A stretch of 35,597 nt of DNA from positions 1 through 35,597 of the forward strand of contig CAJFTV010000059.1 of NCBI GenBank assembly GCA_904420055.1, read 5' to 3'. The stretch is from Candidatus Alloscillospira gallinarum. GTDB taxonomy: Bacteria; Bacillota; Clostridia; Oscillospirales; Oscillospiraceae. The notes below the pieces were generated by a model. It had not been told where the DNA came from and did not search any database. It worked only from the letters and a program-made list of their open reading frames with translations. Below are positions 9,580 through 18,943 of the stretch, piece by piece. The position numbers and the translations under genes are program-made. The number at the start of each line of letters is the position of its first letter. Position 1 is the stretch's first letter.

Positions 9580-10173
9580 TCACAGTTTTTTTAAATAATC
9601 TCTTAATTTTGGATAAAACGCGCGAATTGCGTTTCCCCTGTGGGACACGCTGTTTTTTTCCTCATGGCTCATCTCTCCCATGCTCTTACCAAGGCTCTTT
9701 ACAAAGAACACAGGGTCATAGCCAAATCCGCCGTCGCCCTTGGGCGCATGGAGTATCTCACCGGGGCACTCTCCCTCTGCGGTAATAACATCTCCGTTTG
9801 GGAACACGCAGGATATACAGGAAACAAACTTTGCGCTGCGGTCTGTCTTTCCCTCCATATTTTTTAAAAGGAGCGTGTATCTGTCCGTATCTGACAATCC
9901 GTCTCCCCCGTACCTTGCCGAGTACACTCCGGGCTCACCCCCAAGGGCGCAAACCACAAGTCCGGAGTCGTCGGCGATAGCCGGAAGCCCTGATGCCTCG
10001 CACGAGGCCCGGGCCTTTATTATGGAATTTTCCTCAAAGGTTGTGCCGTTTTCCTCCGGCTCGACACTTATGCCGGCCTCTCTCTGTGAAATTACCTCAA
10101 CGCCGATTTCAGATAAAATCTCACGCATTTCCAACAGCTTTCCCTGGTTATTGCTGGCAAGCACAAATTTCAT
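9580..10173 (-). CDS. rdgB: XTP/dITP diphosphatase (non-canonical purine NTP pyrophosphatase)
   Basis: MKFVLASNNQGKLLEMREIL...FEENSIIKARA...ADDSGLVVCALGGEPGVYSARY...GFGYDPVF. Confidence 0.95.
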   Translation of the reverse strand: MKFVLASNNQGKLLEMREILSEIGVEVISQREAGISVEPEENGTTFEENSIIKARASCEASGLPAIADDSGLVVCALGGEPGVYSARYGGDGLSDTDRYTLLLKNMEGKTDRSAKFVSCISCVFPNGDVITAEGECPGEILHAPKGDGGFGYDPVFFVKSLGKSMGEMSHEEKNSVSHRGNAIRAFYPKLRDYLKKL

Positions 10174-11078
10174 TCCATCAGCGCCTCCACAAATTTTCTC
10201 CCCTCAAATTCCATGAGGTCATCGGCCTTTTCACCAACTCCGATGTATTTTACCGGCACCTGCAGCTGGTCAGAGATTGCAAGGGCAATGCCGCCCTTTG
10301 CCGTGCCGTCCAGCTTTGTCAGCACAAGTCCCGTAATCCCTGCAACATCTTTAAATTCACGAGCCTGAATGAGACCGTTCTGCCCTGTTGTGGCGTCAAT
10401 TACAAGCAGTGTCTCCCGGTCTGCCTCCGGCAGTTCACGGTCTATGACGCGGCTTATCTTTCCCAGCTCGTTCATCAGGTTTGACTTGTTGTGCAGCCGC
10501 CCGGCGGTATCGCAGATTATTACATCTGCTCCCCTGGCCTTTGCCGCCGCAATTCCGTCAAACACCACCGCCGCAGGGTCGGAGTTCTCCTCGTGGCGCA
10601 CAATGTCCGCCCCCGCTCTGTCTGCCCATATGGCAAGCTGCTCCGCCGCCGCTGCCCTGAAGGTATCCCCCGCGCAGAGGAGCACTTTTTTACCCTCAGC
10701 GTGCATTTTGACGGCAAGCTTTCCGATTGTGGTGGTCTTGCCGACACCGTTTACTCCTATCACAAGTATAACCGAGGGCTTTGTCTCAAGCTTTAATGAG
10801 GTGTCGCCCACATTTATCTTATCCGTCAGGATATCAATCAGGGCATTTTTAATGTCCTCGCCGTGGCGGTAACCTTCGCGCTTTGTGACCTCCCTGAGCT
10901 GCTCAACGGCGTCCATAGTTGTTTCCACACCTATATCCGCCATAATCAGCGTCTCCTCAAGCTCCTCAAAAAACTCTTCATTTGCGCCTGTAAAGGCGGC
11001 AAAAATTCCGTTAAGCTGCGCAGACATGTTCTTCTTTGTCTTGGCAAGCCCCTCTTTTATCTTCTCAAAAAATCCCAT
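10170..11078 (-). CDS. ftsY: Signal recognition particle receptor FtsY
   Basis: GTPase motifs GVNGVGKTTTIGKLA, DTFRAAAAEQL, DTAGRLHNKSNLMNEL, TKLDGTAKGG. Confidence 0.96.
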   Translation of the reverse strand: MGFFEKIKEGLAKTKKNMSAQLNGIFAAFTGANEEFFEELEETLIMADIGVETTMDAVEQLREVTKREGYRHGEDIKNALIDILTDKINVGDTSLKLETKPSVILVIGVNGVGKTTTIGKLAVKMHAEGKKVLLCAGDTFRAAAAEQLAIWADRAGADIVRHEENSDPAAVVFDGIAAAKARGADVIICDTAGRLHNKSNLMNELGKISRVIDRELPEADRETLLVIDATTGQNGLIQAREFKDVAGITGLVLTKLDGTAKGGIALAISDQLQVPVKYIGVGEKADDLMEFEGRKFVEALME

Positions 11079-11138
11079 TTTATTCTCCTCTTAAAGCTCT
11101 CCCACGGGAGCAAAATCTCCCAAATCCGAATTATCCGG

Positions 11139-14100
11139 CTACGCGGTTATTGTCCGCTCCGCCGTCTCAAGGTCAATATCTATCACCTTGGAAACTCCCT
11201 GCTCCTGCATCGTGACGCCGTAGAGCACGTCCGCCTCCTCCATGGTGCCGCGGCGGTGGCTTATGACAATCATCTGTGTCTTCCCGGTCATCTTGCGCAT
11301 ATACTTTGCAAACTTCTGTACGTTTGCCTCATCCAGGGCAGACTCTATCTCGTCCATAATTACAAAGGGCGCCGGCCGTACCTTCAAAACCGCAAAATAC
11401 AGGGCGATTGCCACAAACGCCTTTTCGCCCCCGGAGAGCAGCGTTATGGTCTTAAGCGACTTGCCCGGCGGCTGGACCTTAATTTCAATACCGCAGTTTA
11501 AAATGTCCTCCGGGTCCTCAAGCTCCAGCTTTGCCTTGCCGCCGCCAAAAAGCTCCAAAAATGTTCTTTCAAACTCACGGGAAATTATCTCAAACTCACG
11601 GGAGAATATTTCCCTCATCTCGTTGGTTATATCGGAGATAATTTCCAGAAGCTCCTTCTCCGCCTTTTTGATGTCGTCCCGCTGGTCTGTGAGGTATGTA
11701 TAACGCTCATTTACCCGCTCATACTCGTCAATTGCTCCCAGGTTCGGCGTGCCAAGCCGGGATATCTGGCGCCGCAGCTCCGCAATCTGCTGCCGTGCCG
11801 CGGTCATGTCCTCAACCGGGTGCCGGCGCTCAAACGCGGCCGAACGTGTCAATTCATATGTATCCCACAGCTTGTCGATAAGCTGCTTTTCATCTGCCTC
11901 GGCTCCCGCCCGGCGCTGGTCAAGCCGCGCGTACTCCCGCTCCAAGTTTATAATCGAGTTGTTTTTCTCCTGCAGCTCTTTTCCGTGGCGCACGCGCCTG
12001 GCCTCAATGTCCAGCTTTTCACGGTTTATCTCCTCAACCTGTGCCCGGAGCCGCTCAGTCTCTGCACGCATTGTGACAAGGCGCGCATTTTCCGCGTCTA
12101 TCTCATTTAGGATTTCTCCGCTGCGCCTTTCAAGCTGAGCCACATATTCAAGCTGCTTGTCCCGGCCGCCGCGAAGTCCTGCCCGCAGCTCATGCAGCTG
12201 TGCGGCCGATACGTCTATAGCGGAGCTCTCGGAGATAAGCGACGCTCGCTTTTGCCGGAGACTGTTCACCCTTTCATTTATCTGCCCCCGGCGTCCGTCC
12301 ATGTCCTCCCGTCCGGCGGTGAGACTCTCAATCCCAAGCCTTACGCTCTCGGCCTCTCCCTCTACGTCTCTGATAACGCCTTTTAAATCTTCCATTTTGA
12401 GGGCGCTTATCTCAATTCTCTCTTTAAGACCTTCGGCCTCGCTTTTTATTGCTTCAAGGCTCTCCCGGGCCGCTTTCAGCATCACATCATAATGTGAGAG
12501 CTCAGTTTTCAGTCTTTCGGCCTTTGTCTTGCCGGCATACAGCCTGTCCCTTGCCGTCTCCAGCTCGTGTTCGGCGTCCAGAAGCTCACTCTGCCTCGCC
12601 TTGTACTGGGCCGACACTTCCGAAAACTCCCGGTCAAGCCCTGTTTTTTTGGCGCGGAGCCGCTCAATTTCATTCGCTCTTGACAAAATACCCGCATTTT
12701 TGGAGTATGAGCCGCCTGTCATAGAACCGCCGGCATTTATGACCTGTCCGTCCTCAGTCACTATTCTGAATCTGTTGGAATATTTCCTGCCTATTCTAAT
12801 AGCCGCGTCCATATCCTCCGCTACTGCCACACGTCCAAGGGCATTTTCATATACTGCCCTGTATTTCCCGTCAAATGTGATAAGGTCAATGGCAAGGCCC
12901 ACAAACCCGGCCTCCCCGTCAAGGCCGCGCTCTCCAAGCCGGGAACCTTTTATGGTTGAAAGCGGCAAAAAGGTAGCTCTGCCGCCGTCACGGCGCTTTA
13001 ACATGTTAATTGCGGCCTTTCCGTCCTCTTCCCTGTCCACCACGATGTTCTGCACCGCGGCACCCAGCGCCGTCTCCACGGCAAGGGCGTATCCGTCTTT
13101 TGCCCTGGCAAGCTCGCCCAGTGTTCCGTGTATACCGGAAAGCCCGCCCCGGCCGGCCTCCTGCATAACTGTTTTTACGGCCTTTGAATACCCCTGATAC
13201 TCCTTTTCCATCTCGCTTAAAAGGGATATGCGGGAGTTTACAGCGCCTAAATCCATCTCCGCCTTTTTGAGCTTTTCCGTGAGCTCCTCCAGCCTTTTTC
13301 TCCTTCCGGCAAGTTTCATGGAGTATCCGCTGACGGCGTTTTCGCAGGCGCGCCGCTCCTCCTCCGCCTCGTCATACTCTCTGGCGCAGCTTTCCCGGTC
13401 CGCCTCCAGCTTGCGGACGCTCCGGGCCGTGTCCGCCATATCGCCCGCAGATTTTGTCTCTCTGTCCTCTATCTCCTGTGCGGCGGTTGCAAGGGCTAAA
13501 AGCTCCGCCTTTTTCTCCGCTAAAAGGCCGGTCTTTTCATTTTCAAGCCGCCTCAGCTCCGCAAGCCTCTCCGCGGCGTGGCCCATGTCGCCGTCAAGCT
13601 CACTGAGCTCCCCACCGAGGTCATTAAGTCCCTCTTCCAACGCCGAGAGCTCCGCCTTTATCTCCTCCGACCGCCTGTCATACGCCTCTATCTGCTCTTC
13701 AATGCCGCTGCTTCGGCTCTCCTGTTCATCAATTTCCGACTTTATGCGTCCGGCCTCGGCGCTGTTGCTCTCAAGGTTGGCGCTTAAAACCGCAATGGCG
13801 CTTGTCACAGTGCCAATCTTCTCGTCATTTTCCGCGATAAGCCGGCGAAGCTCCTCCGCCTTTACGTCCTTTTCCTGTGTCTCCTGGGAAAAGGCCTCGC
13901 TCTCGGCGTAAAACTCCTCAAGCTCCTTCTTTGCGCTTTCAAGCTGAAGGCCAACAGCGTCCCTGTCTTTTATGGCTTTTTCGATATCTCCGGAGAGCTT
14001 TTCAAGAGTATCCGTCCAGACAGACACCTCGACCTCTTTAAGCTCGTCCCTGAGAGACAGATACTTTTTTGCAGTCTCAGCCTGCTTTTTAAGTGGCTCC

Positions 14101-14714
14101 ACCTGAAGCTCCAATTCAGATATCTTGTCGTTTACCCGGAGAAGGTTCTCCTCCGTCCGCTGCAGCTTGCGCTCGGATTCCTCTTTTCTGTGCCTGTAGC
14201 GGGAAATGCCGGCGGCCTCTTCAAAAATGGCACGTCTGTCCGTGGACTTTACAGACAAAATTTCGTCGATTTTTCCCTGTCCTATTATGCTGTAGCCCTC
14301 CCGGCCCATGCCGGTGTCCATAAGCAGCTCATTTACGTCTTTTAAGCGGCACACCCGCTTGTTTATATAGTACTCGCTCTCACCGGAGCGGTAATACCTA
14401 CGGGTTATCATCACCTCGTCGCTGTCAACGGGGAGAGAACCGTCCGTATTGTCAAGCACAAGTGACACCTCGGCATAGCCCATCTGGTGTCGGCGGGCGG
14501 TGCCGCCGAATATTACGTCCTCCATCTTGCCGCCCCTGAGCGCTTTTGAGGACTGTTCTCCCGTTACCCAGAGTATAGCGTCCGATATGTTTGACTTTCC
14601 GCTGCCGTTTGGTCCGACCACACAAGTGACCGGCTTTTCAAAAGACAGTCTTGTCTTGTCGGCGAAGGATTTAAAGCCCTGTATTTCAAGCGCGCGCAGC
14701 TTCAATTTCTCCAC
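11139..14714 (-). CDS. smc: Chromosome segregation ATPase SMC
   Basis: 1191 aa; Walker A GPNGSGKSN, hinge region GIHGTLGELARAKDGYALAVETALGAA, signature TLLSGGEKAFVAIAL, Walker B PFVIMDEIESALDEANV. Exact start uncertain (GTG 14714 or TTG 14705). Confidence 0.96.
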   Translation of the reverse strand: MEKLKLRALEIQGFKSFADKTRLSFEKPVTCVVGPNGSGKSNISDAILWVTGEQSSKALRGGKMEDVIFGGTARRHQMGYAEVSLVLDNTDGSLPVDSDEVMITRRYYRSGESEYYINKRVCRLKDVNELLMDTGMGREGYSIIGQGKIDEILSVKSTDRRAIFEEAAGISRYRHRKEESERKLQRTEENLLRVNDKISELELQVEPLKKQAETAKKYLSLRDELKEVEVSVWTDTLEKLSGDIEKAIKDRDAVGLQLESAKKELEEFYAESEAFSQETQEKDVKAEELRRLIAENDEKIGTVTSAIAVLSANLESNSAEAGRIKSEIDEQESRSSGIEEQIEAYDRRSEEIKAELSALEEGLNDLGGELSELDGDMGHAAERLAELRRLENEKTGLLAEKKAELLALATAAQEIEDRETKSAGDMADTARSVRKLEADRESCAREYDEAEEERRACENAVSGYSMKLAGRRKRLEELTEKLKKAEMDLGAVNSRISLLSEMEKEYQGYSKAVKTVMQEAGRGGLSGIHGTLGELARAKDGYALAVETALGAAVQNIVVDREEDGKAAINMLKRRDGGRATFLPLSTIKGSRLGERGLDGEAGFVGLAIDLITFDGKYRAVYENALGRVAVAEDMDAAIRIGRKYSNRFRIVTEDGQVINAGGSMTGGSYSKNAGILSRANEIERLRAKKTGLDREFSEVSAQYKARQSELLDAEHELETARDRLYAGKTKAERLKTELSHYDVMLKAARESLEAIKSEAEGLKERIEISALKMEDLKGVIRDVEGEAESVRLGIESLTAGREDMDGRRGQINERVNSLRQKRASLISESSAIDVSAAQLHELRAGLRGGRDKQLEYVAQLERRSGEILNEIDAENARLVTMRAETERLRAQVEEINREKLDIEARRVRHGKELQEKNNSIINLEREYARLDQRRAGAEADEKQLIDKLWDTYELTRSAAFERRHPVEDMTAARQQIAELRRQISRLGTPNLGAIDEYERVNERYTYLTDQRDDIKKAEKELLEIISDITNEMREIFSREFEIISREFERTFLELFGGGKAKLELEDPEDILNCGIEIKVQPPGKSLKTITLLSGGEKAFVAIALYFAVLKVRPAPFVIMDEIESALDEANVQKFAKYMRKMTGKTQMIVISHRRGTMEEADVLYGVTMQEQGVSKVIDIDLETAERTITA

Positions 14715-14741
14715 CGTCCTTCATAAGTAATAAACCAATAT

Positions 14742-14771
14742 ATTATAATACATACAGCTACTGCTTTTCAA
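14742..14771 (-). promoter_or_regulatory. Predicted promoter for smc overlapping the 3' end of the radical SAM gene
   Basis: Minus strand: TTGAAA (14771-14766), 18-nt spacer, TATAAT (14747-14742). Confidence 0.5.
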
Positions 14772-15774
14772 TGGATATTATTTTAAAATCTCCTCGGCGC
14801 AGCTGCGGTAACTCCACAAATTTTACATCTGCAAATCCGAATTTTTCCATGAGGCAATTTATATTCCCTCTTTTTTGTCCCACAGCGGTGGAAATCCCCC
14901 CCGGGCTTACCCCGATTACGGCGCGTCTGCCCCGGGTGTCTCCTGTTATTGCCGCGGATATTTTGTCCAGCATAATTTTGGAATAGACAATCTGTCCGAA
15001 GGCCGGGTGGTATGCCCCCGCGGCAGCAGCTCCTCCGGACAGCTCTTCCGATGGATTAAGCCCCAGCCTGACTATCTCAATCCCGCGGTTTTCAAAATAC
15101 GGGACTATCTCGCTGCACCACTCTGCCGCCTCTTCCACCGTATGCTCTCTGTACTCGCCTCTTCGCCACATGTCGTAAAGGGGCGTATCCCGCACAACTA
15201 CCGTGGGGTAAATCCTCACCCCACGGGGACGGCAGGCGGCAATTTTTTCCGCCGTGTATATCGCTTTTTCTCTGGTATCTCCGGGCAGTCCGGTCATCAT
15301 CTGTAAAATAAGGGTAAAACTGGCGTCTTTTATAAGAGCCGACGCTCTCTCCGTGTCCGCTGCCAGATGGCCCCTGCCGCTTTTTAATAACACGTCGTCA
15401 CACATGGACTGACTGCCCAGCTCAATTGTCTCCACTCCGTATGATTTCAGCATATGGAGCGTATCCGTGTCAATACAATCGGGACGGGTTGACAGTCGGA
15501 TTGAGTTTCCCTCATAAACAAAGTCTGCCGCCGCAGCCAAAAGCTCCTCTTGCTTTTTTTTGTCAATGGCGGTAAAGCTGCCGCCGTAAAACGCCAGTTC
15601 ACGCTTTACTCCCTGCGGTGAAACCCTGTCGCTTTTCTCAATCGCACGCCGTACAGTCTCCGCAGTGGCCGGAGACTGCTTTCCGGATATGCGGCGCTGA
15701 TTGCAGAACACGCAGTTTTGCGGGCAGCCCAAATGTGGGACAAAAACGGGTATCACATATCTCTTCGGCCTCAT
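14758..15774 (-). CDS. Radical SAM protein, Elp3-like/oxygen-independent-coproporphyrinogen-oxidase-like family
   Basis: VPHLGCPQNCVFCNQRRISG (CX3CX2C cluster motif), AFYGGSFTAID, LSTRPDCID. Confidence 0.85.
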   Translation of the reverse strand: MRPKRYVIPVFVPHLGCPQNCVFCNQRRISGKQSPATAETVRRAIEKSDRVSPQGVKRELAFYGGSFTAIDKKKQEELLAAAADFVYEGNSIRLSTRPDCIDTDTLHMLKSYGVETIELGSQSMCDDVLLKSGRGHLAADTERASALIKDASFTLILQMMTGLPGDTREKAIYTAEKIAACRPRGVRIYPTVVVRDTPLYDMWRRGEYREHTVEEAAEWCSEIVPYFENRGIEIVRLGLNPSEELSGGAAAAGAYHPAFGQIVYSKIMLDKISAAITGDTRGRRAVIGVSPGGISTAVGQKRGNINCLMEKFGFADVKFVELPQLRRGDFKIISIEKQ

Positions 15775-16445
15775 TTTTTCATCTCACTCAGGGCGTTCTT
15801 TGCGGCGGACTGCTCTGCCTCTTTCTTGCTGCGCCCTGTCCCCCGGCCTATCTCCCTGCCGTTTAAACAGACAGCCGCCTCAAACATTTTGCAGTGGTCC
15901 GGCCCTGATTCTCCCACCAGCTTGTACGCGATATCCTGAGCCCCACCGCGCTGCAGCTGCTCCTGCAGCTCTGTCTTGTAGTCCTTTGTCTGCTCATAAA
16001 TGAGCTCCGCCCGGGAAAATATGAACTTATTCACCACATTTTTGACCGGCTCAATGCCTCCGTCCAGATATATGGCCGCCAGCACCGCCTCCACCGCGTC
16101 CGCGATTATGGAAGGGCGAGTCCTGCCGCCGCCGTTTTCCTCACCGCGCCCCAGGCGTATAAGCTCACCCAGCCCAAGCTCGCGGGCCACCTGCGTAAGG
16201 CTCCGCTCACAAACCAGCTCTGAACGCAGGCGGGTCATTACCCCCTCCGGCATTTCAGGTTCGTTTCTGAACAGATATTCCGCCGTTATCATGCCAAGCA
16301 CCGAGTCACCTAAAAATTCCAGCCGCTCATTACACACAACGCCCGTTTTTCTCTGCTCATTGGCATATGAGCTGTGGGTGAGCGCGGTGCGCAGAAGCGA
16401 CTGGTCACGGAATTTGTATTCAAGCTTTTTCTCAAGTCTCTCCAT
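15771..16445 (-). CDS. rnc: Ribonuclease III
   Basis: NERLEFLGDSVLGMITAEYLF signature, ADAVEAVLAAIYLDGG, C-terminal dsRBD GRGTGRSKKEAEQSAAKNAL. Confidence 0.96.
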   Translation of the reverse strand: MERLEKKLEYKFRDQSLLRTALTHSSYANEQRKTGVVCNERLEFLGDSVLGMITAEYLFRNEPEMPEGVMTRLRSELVCERSLTQVARELGLGELIRLGRGEENGGGRTRPSIIADAVEAVLAAIYLDGGIEPVKNVVNKFIFSRAELIYEQTKDYKTELQEQLQRGGAQDIAYKLVGESGPDHCKMFEAAVCLNGREIGRGTGRSKKEAEQSAAKNALSEMKK

Positions 16446-16467
16446 ATGTCCCTCCCTGTAAACCTGA

Positions 16468-16497
16468 GAGAAAGCACCGGGCCTCTGGTGCTTTCTC
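16468..16497 (-). other. Strong RNA hairpin in the plsX-rnc spacer, just upstream of rnc
   Basis: Perfect 11-bp inverted repeat GAGAAAGCACC (16468-16478) / GGTGCTTTCTC (16487-16497), 8-nt loop, no following T-run on the minus strand. Confidence 0.7.
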
Positions 16498-16583
16498 CGC
16501 TATTGTCATCTCTTTCCGCCAGAATGAGCATGGACCTTCCGTCCCACAAACCTCAGACGGACCTTAATTCTATTCTGCCTTTT

Positions 16584-17588
16584 CTACTCCGCAATATTCT
16601 TTTGGAGTATCTCCGCCATGTTTGAGTTTGCCGCGTCTATGGCCTGACGTATCGCGCTTTTTATTGCCGCGGCGTTAGACGAGCCGTGTGCCTTTATTAC
16701 CGGCTTTGAAATACCCAAAAGCGCCGTACCGCCTATCTTGTCCGCACTCATTCTCTCCTTTAGGTCATAAACCTCTTTCCTGACCAAAAGGGCCGCCATC
16801 TTTGTTTTAAAGCTGGAGGTGAGCGTCTTTTTAATCTCTTTCATGACAAAGGAGGCCGCGCCCTCTGTGGCCTTTAACAGCACATTGCCGCTGTAACCGT
16901 CGCACACCACGACGTCGCATACGCCGTGCATCACGTCCTTGGCCTCCACATTGCCGATAAAGTTCAGCTTTCCGGCCGTGCGCGCCTCCTCCAGCAGCTC
17001 ATAGGTGTCAATCTGCAGCTGTGTGCCCTTGGTCTTTTCGGTGCCGTTGTTTAAAAGACCGATTCTCGGGGATTTTACCCCGCGGACAAACTCCGTATAG
17101 CAGGCGCCCATATACGCAAACTGCAAAAGGTACTGTGGAGTACACTCGACATTTGCTCCGCAGTCAATCAGCATTACGCCGCCTGCTGCATTGGGCAGTA
17201 TCGGCGCCAACGCCGCCCGCTTAACCCCAGGAATTCTCTTTACCACAAGCGTCGCGCCCGAGAGCAGTGCCCCCGTGCTGCCGGCGGAAACCATTGCATC
17301 GCCCTGGCCGTCTCTCAGCATATTCAGTCCCACCGTCATAGAGGAATCCTTTTTCTTCCGGTAGGCCATAACCGGCTCTTCGTCCATCTCTATGACCTCT
17401 GTGGCATTGGCAATTTCCACGCCGCCCGGCAGGTCTTTAAGCCCCAGCTTTTCTATGCACCTTAAAATCTCCTCAACCCGTCCCGTGAGGATTATGTGGG
17501 TATCAAGTTCCTTTGCCGCCATTACGGCGCCCTTTACAATTTCAAAAGGCGCATTATCTCCGCCCATTGCGTCTACAATTATTTTCAC
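16584..17588 (-). CDS. plsX: Phosphate acyltransferase PlsX
   Basis: [64 protein letters not shown]. Confidence 0.96.
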   Translation of the reverse strand: MKIIVDAMGGDNAPFEIVKGAVMAAKELDTHIILTGRVEEILRCIEKLGLKDLPGGVEIANATEVIEMDEEPVMAYRKKKDSSMTVGLNMLRDGQGDAMVSAGSTGALLSGATLVVKRIPGVKRAALAPILPNAAGGVMLIDCGANVECTPQYLLQFAYMGACYTEFVRGVKSPRIGLLNNGTEKTKGTQLQIDTYELLEEARTAGKLNFIGNVEAKDVMHGVCDVVVCDGYSGNVLLKATEGAASFVMKEIKKTLTSSFKTKMAALLVRKEVYDLKERMSADKIGGTALLGISKPVIKAHGSSNAAAIKSAIRQAIDAANSNMAEILQKNIAE

Positions 17589-18892
17589 ACTTTTTCCTCC
17601 GTTACAAGCCGGTCAATTATTTCAAGTGACCTTTTGGAAATTTCCATATTTTTGTTTCTCTTGCCTTTTACCTTATATCCAAGGGGCTCAATAATTCCGA
17701 AATTTATGTTCATGGGCTGGAAGTTTGCCACGGCTCCCCCGGAGACATACAGGGCAAGGGCTCCTATCGCCGTCTCCGCCGGAAAATTTACAGGCTCAAG
17801 TCCCAGCACTTCCCTTGCCGTCTCAATCCCCACAAGCATTCCGGACGCTGAAGATTCAACATATCCCTCCACGCCGGTCATCTGTCCGGCAAAGCTCACC
17901 TCCGGCCGTTCTTTCAGCCGGTAATACCTGTCAAGAAGCTTCGGGGAGTTTAAATATGTATTCCTGTGCATCACGCCGTACCGCACAAACTCTGCGTTTT
18001 TAAGGGCCGGTATCATGGAAAATACCCGCTTCTGCTCCGGGAATTTAAGGTGTGTCTGAAAGCCCACTATGTTGTATATTGTCCCCTCAAGATTATCCTT
18101 TCTCAGCTGGACAACGGCGTAGGGGTCCCGCCCCGTCCTGGGGTCAGGCAGTCCCACAGGCTTCATAGGTCCAAAGCGCATAGTGTCCTCTCCACGGCGG
18201 GCCATTACTTCTATCGGCATGCACCCCTCAAACACGCCACCGTCGTCAAAGCCGTGCATCTCCGCCTCCTGAGCGGTACACAGCTCCTCACGGAAGGCCT
18301 TGTACTCTGCCTCGGTCATGGGGCAGTTTATATAGTCAGGCGTGCCCTTTCCGTATCGTGAGGCAAAATATGCGCTGTCCATATCCACACTGTCCTTTGT
18401 CACTATTGGGGCCGCGGCGTCGTAAAAGTTTAAGGGCTTTCCGTCCCTGTCAAGCTCGCTGAGCTTTTCCGCCAGCCTGTCCGCCGTGAGCGGGCCGGTG
18501 GCAATTATTACCCGGCCTTCGGGAATATCGGTTATCTCCTCCTCCCTTACGGTTATGAGGGGGTGTGACCTCACCTTTTCCGTCACCGCGGCGGCAAAAG
18601 CCGTCCTGTCCACTGCCAGGGCACCTCCCGCTGGGACGCGGTGACGGTCAGCGCATTCCATAATCACGCTGCCAAGCCTGCGCATCTCCTCTTTTAAAAG
18701 TCCGACGGCGTTTGACAGCTCATCGCTCCGCAGGGAGTTAGAGCACACAAGCTCCGCAAAGTCGTCCGACACATGGGCGGGCGTCCTCTTATGGGGCTTC
18801 ATCTCAATTAGCTCCACCTCTACTCCGCGCTTTGCAAGCTGCCATGCCGCCTCACACCCGGCAAGGCCCGCTCCTACTACTTTAACTGACAT
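17585..18892 (-). CDS. trmFO: Methylenetetrahydrofolate--tRNA-(uracil-5-)-methyltransferase TrmFO
   Basis: [20 protein letters not shown] (FAD fold), [40 protein letters not shown]. Confidence 0.96.
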   Translation of the reverse strand: MSVKVVGAGLAGCEAAWQLAKRGVEVELIEMKPHKRTPAHVSDDFAELVCSNSLRSDELSNAVGLLKEEMRRLGSVIMECADRHRVPAGGALAVDRTAFAAAVTEKVRSHPLITVREEEITDIPEGRVIIATGPLTADRLAEKLSELDRDGKPLNFYDAAAPIVTKDSVDMDSAYFASRYGKGTPDYINCPMTEAEYKAFREELCTAQEAEMHGFDDGGVFEGCMPIEVMARRGEDTMRFGPMKPVGLPDPRTGRDPYAVVQLRKDNLEGTIYNIVGFQTHLKFPEQKRVFSMIPALKNAEFVRYGVMHRNTYLNSPKLLDRYYRLKERPEVSFAGQMTGVEGYVESSASGMLVGIETAREVLGLEPVNFPAETAIGALALYVSGGAVANFQPMNINFGIIEPLGYKVKGKRNKNMEISKRSLEIIDRLVTEEKV

Positions 18893-18943
18893 CTTTAACC
18901 TCCGTAAACCGCCGGCACTTTTCCCGGCTTCCCGGCACAGCCT

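Noticed and set aside
14690-14724. 12-codon ORF MKDGGEIEAARA overlapping the smc start
   Set aside because: No Shine-Dalgarno upstream; it simply overlaps the smc initiation region, whose exact start (GTG 14714 or TTG 14705) is uncertain.
16310-16549. 79-aa minus ORF in the plsX-rnc spacer (MWDGRSMLILAERDDNSG...)
   Set aside because: Overlaps the rnc N-terminus in another frame, spans the hairpin, and resembles no known protein. It is also not rpmF or acpP, which sometimes neighbour plsX.
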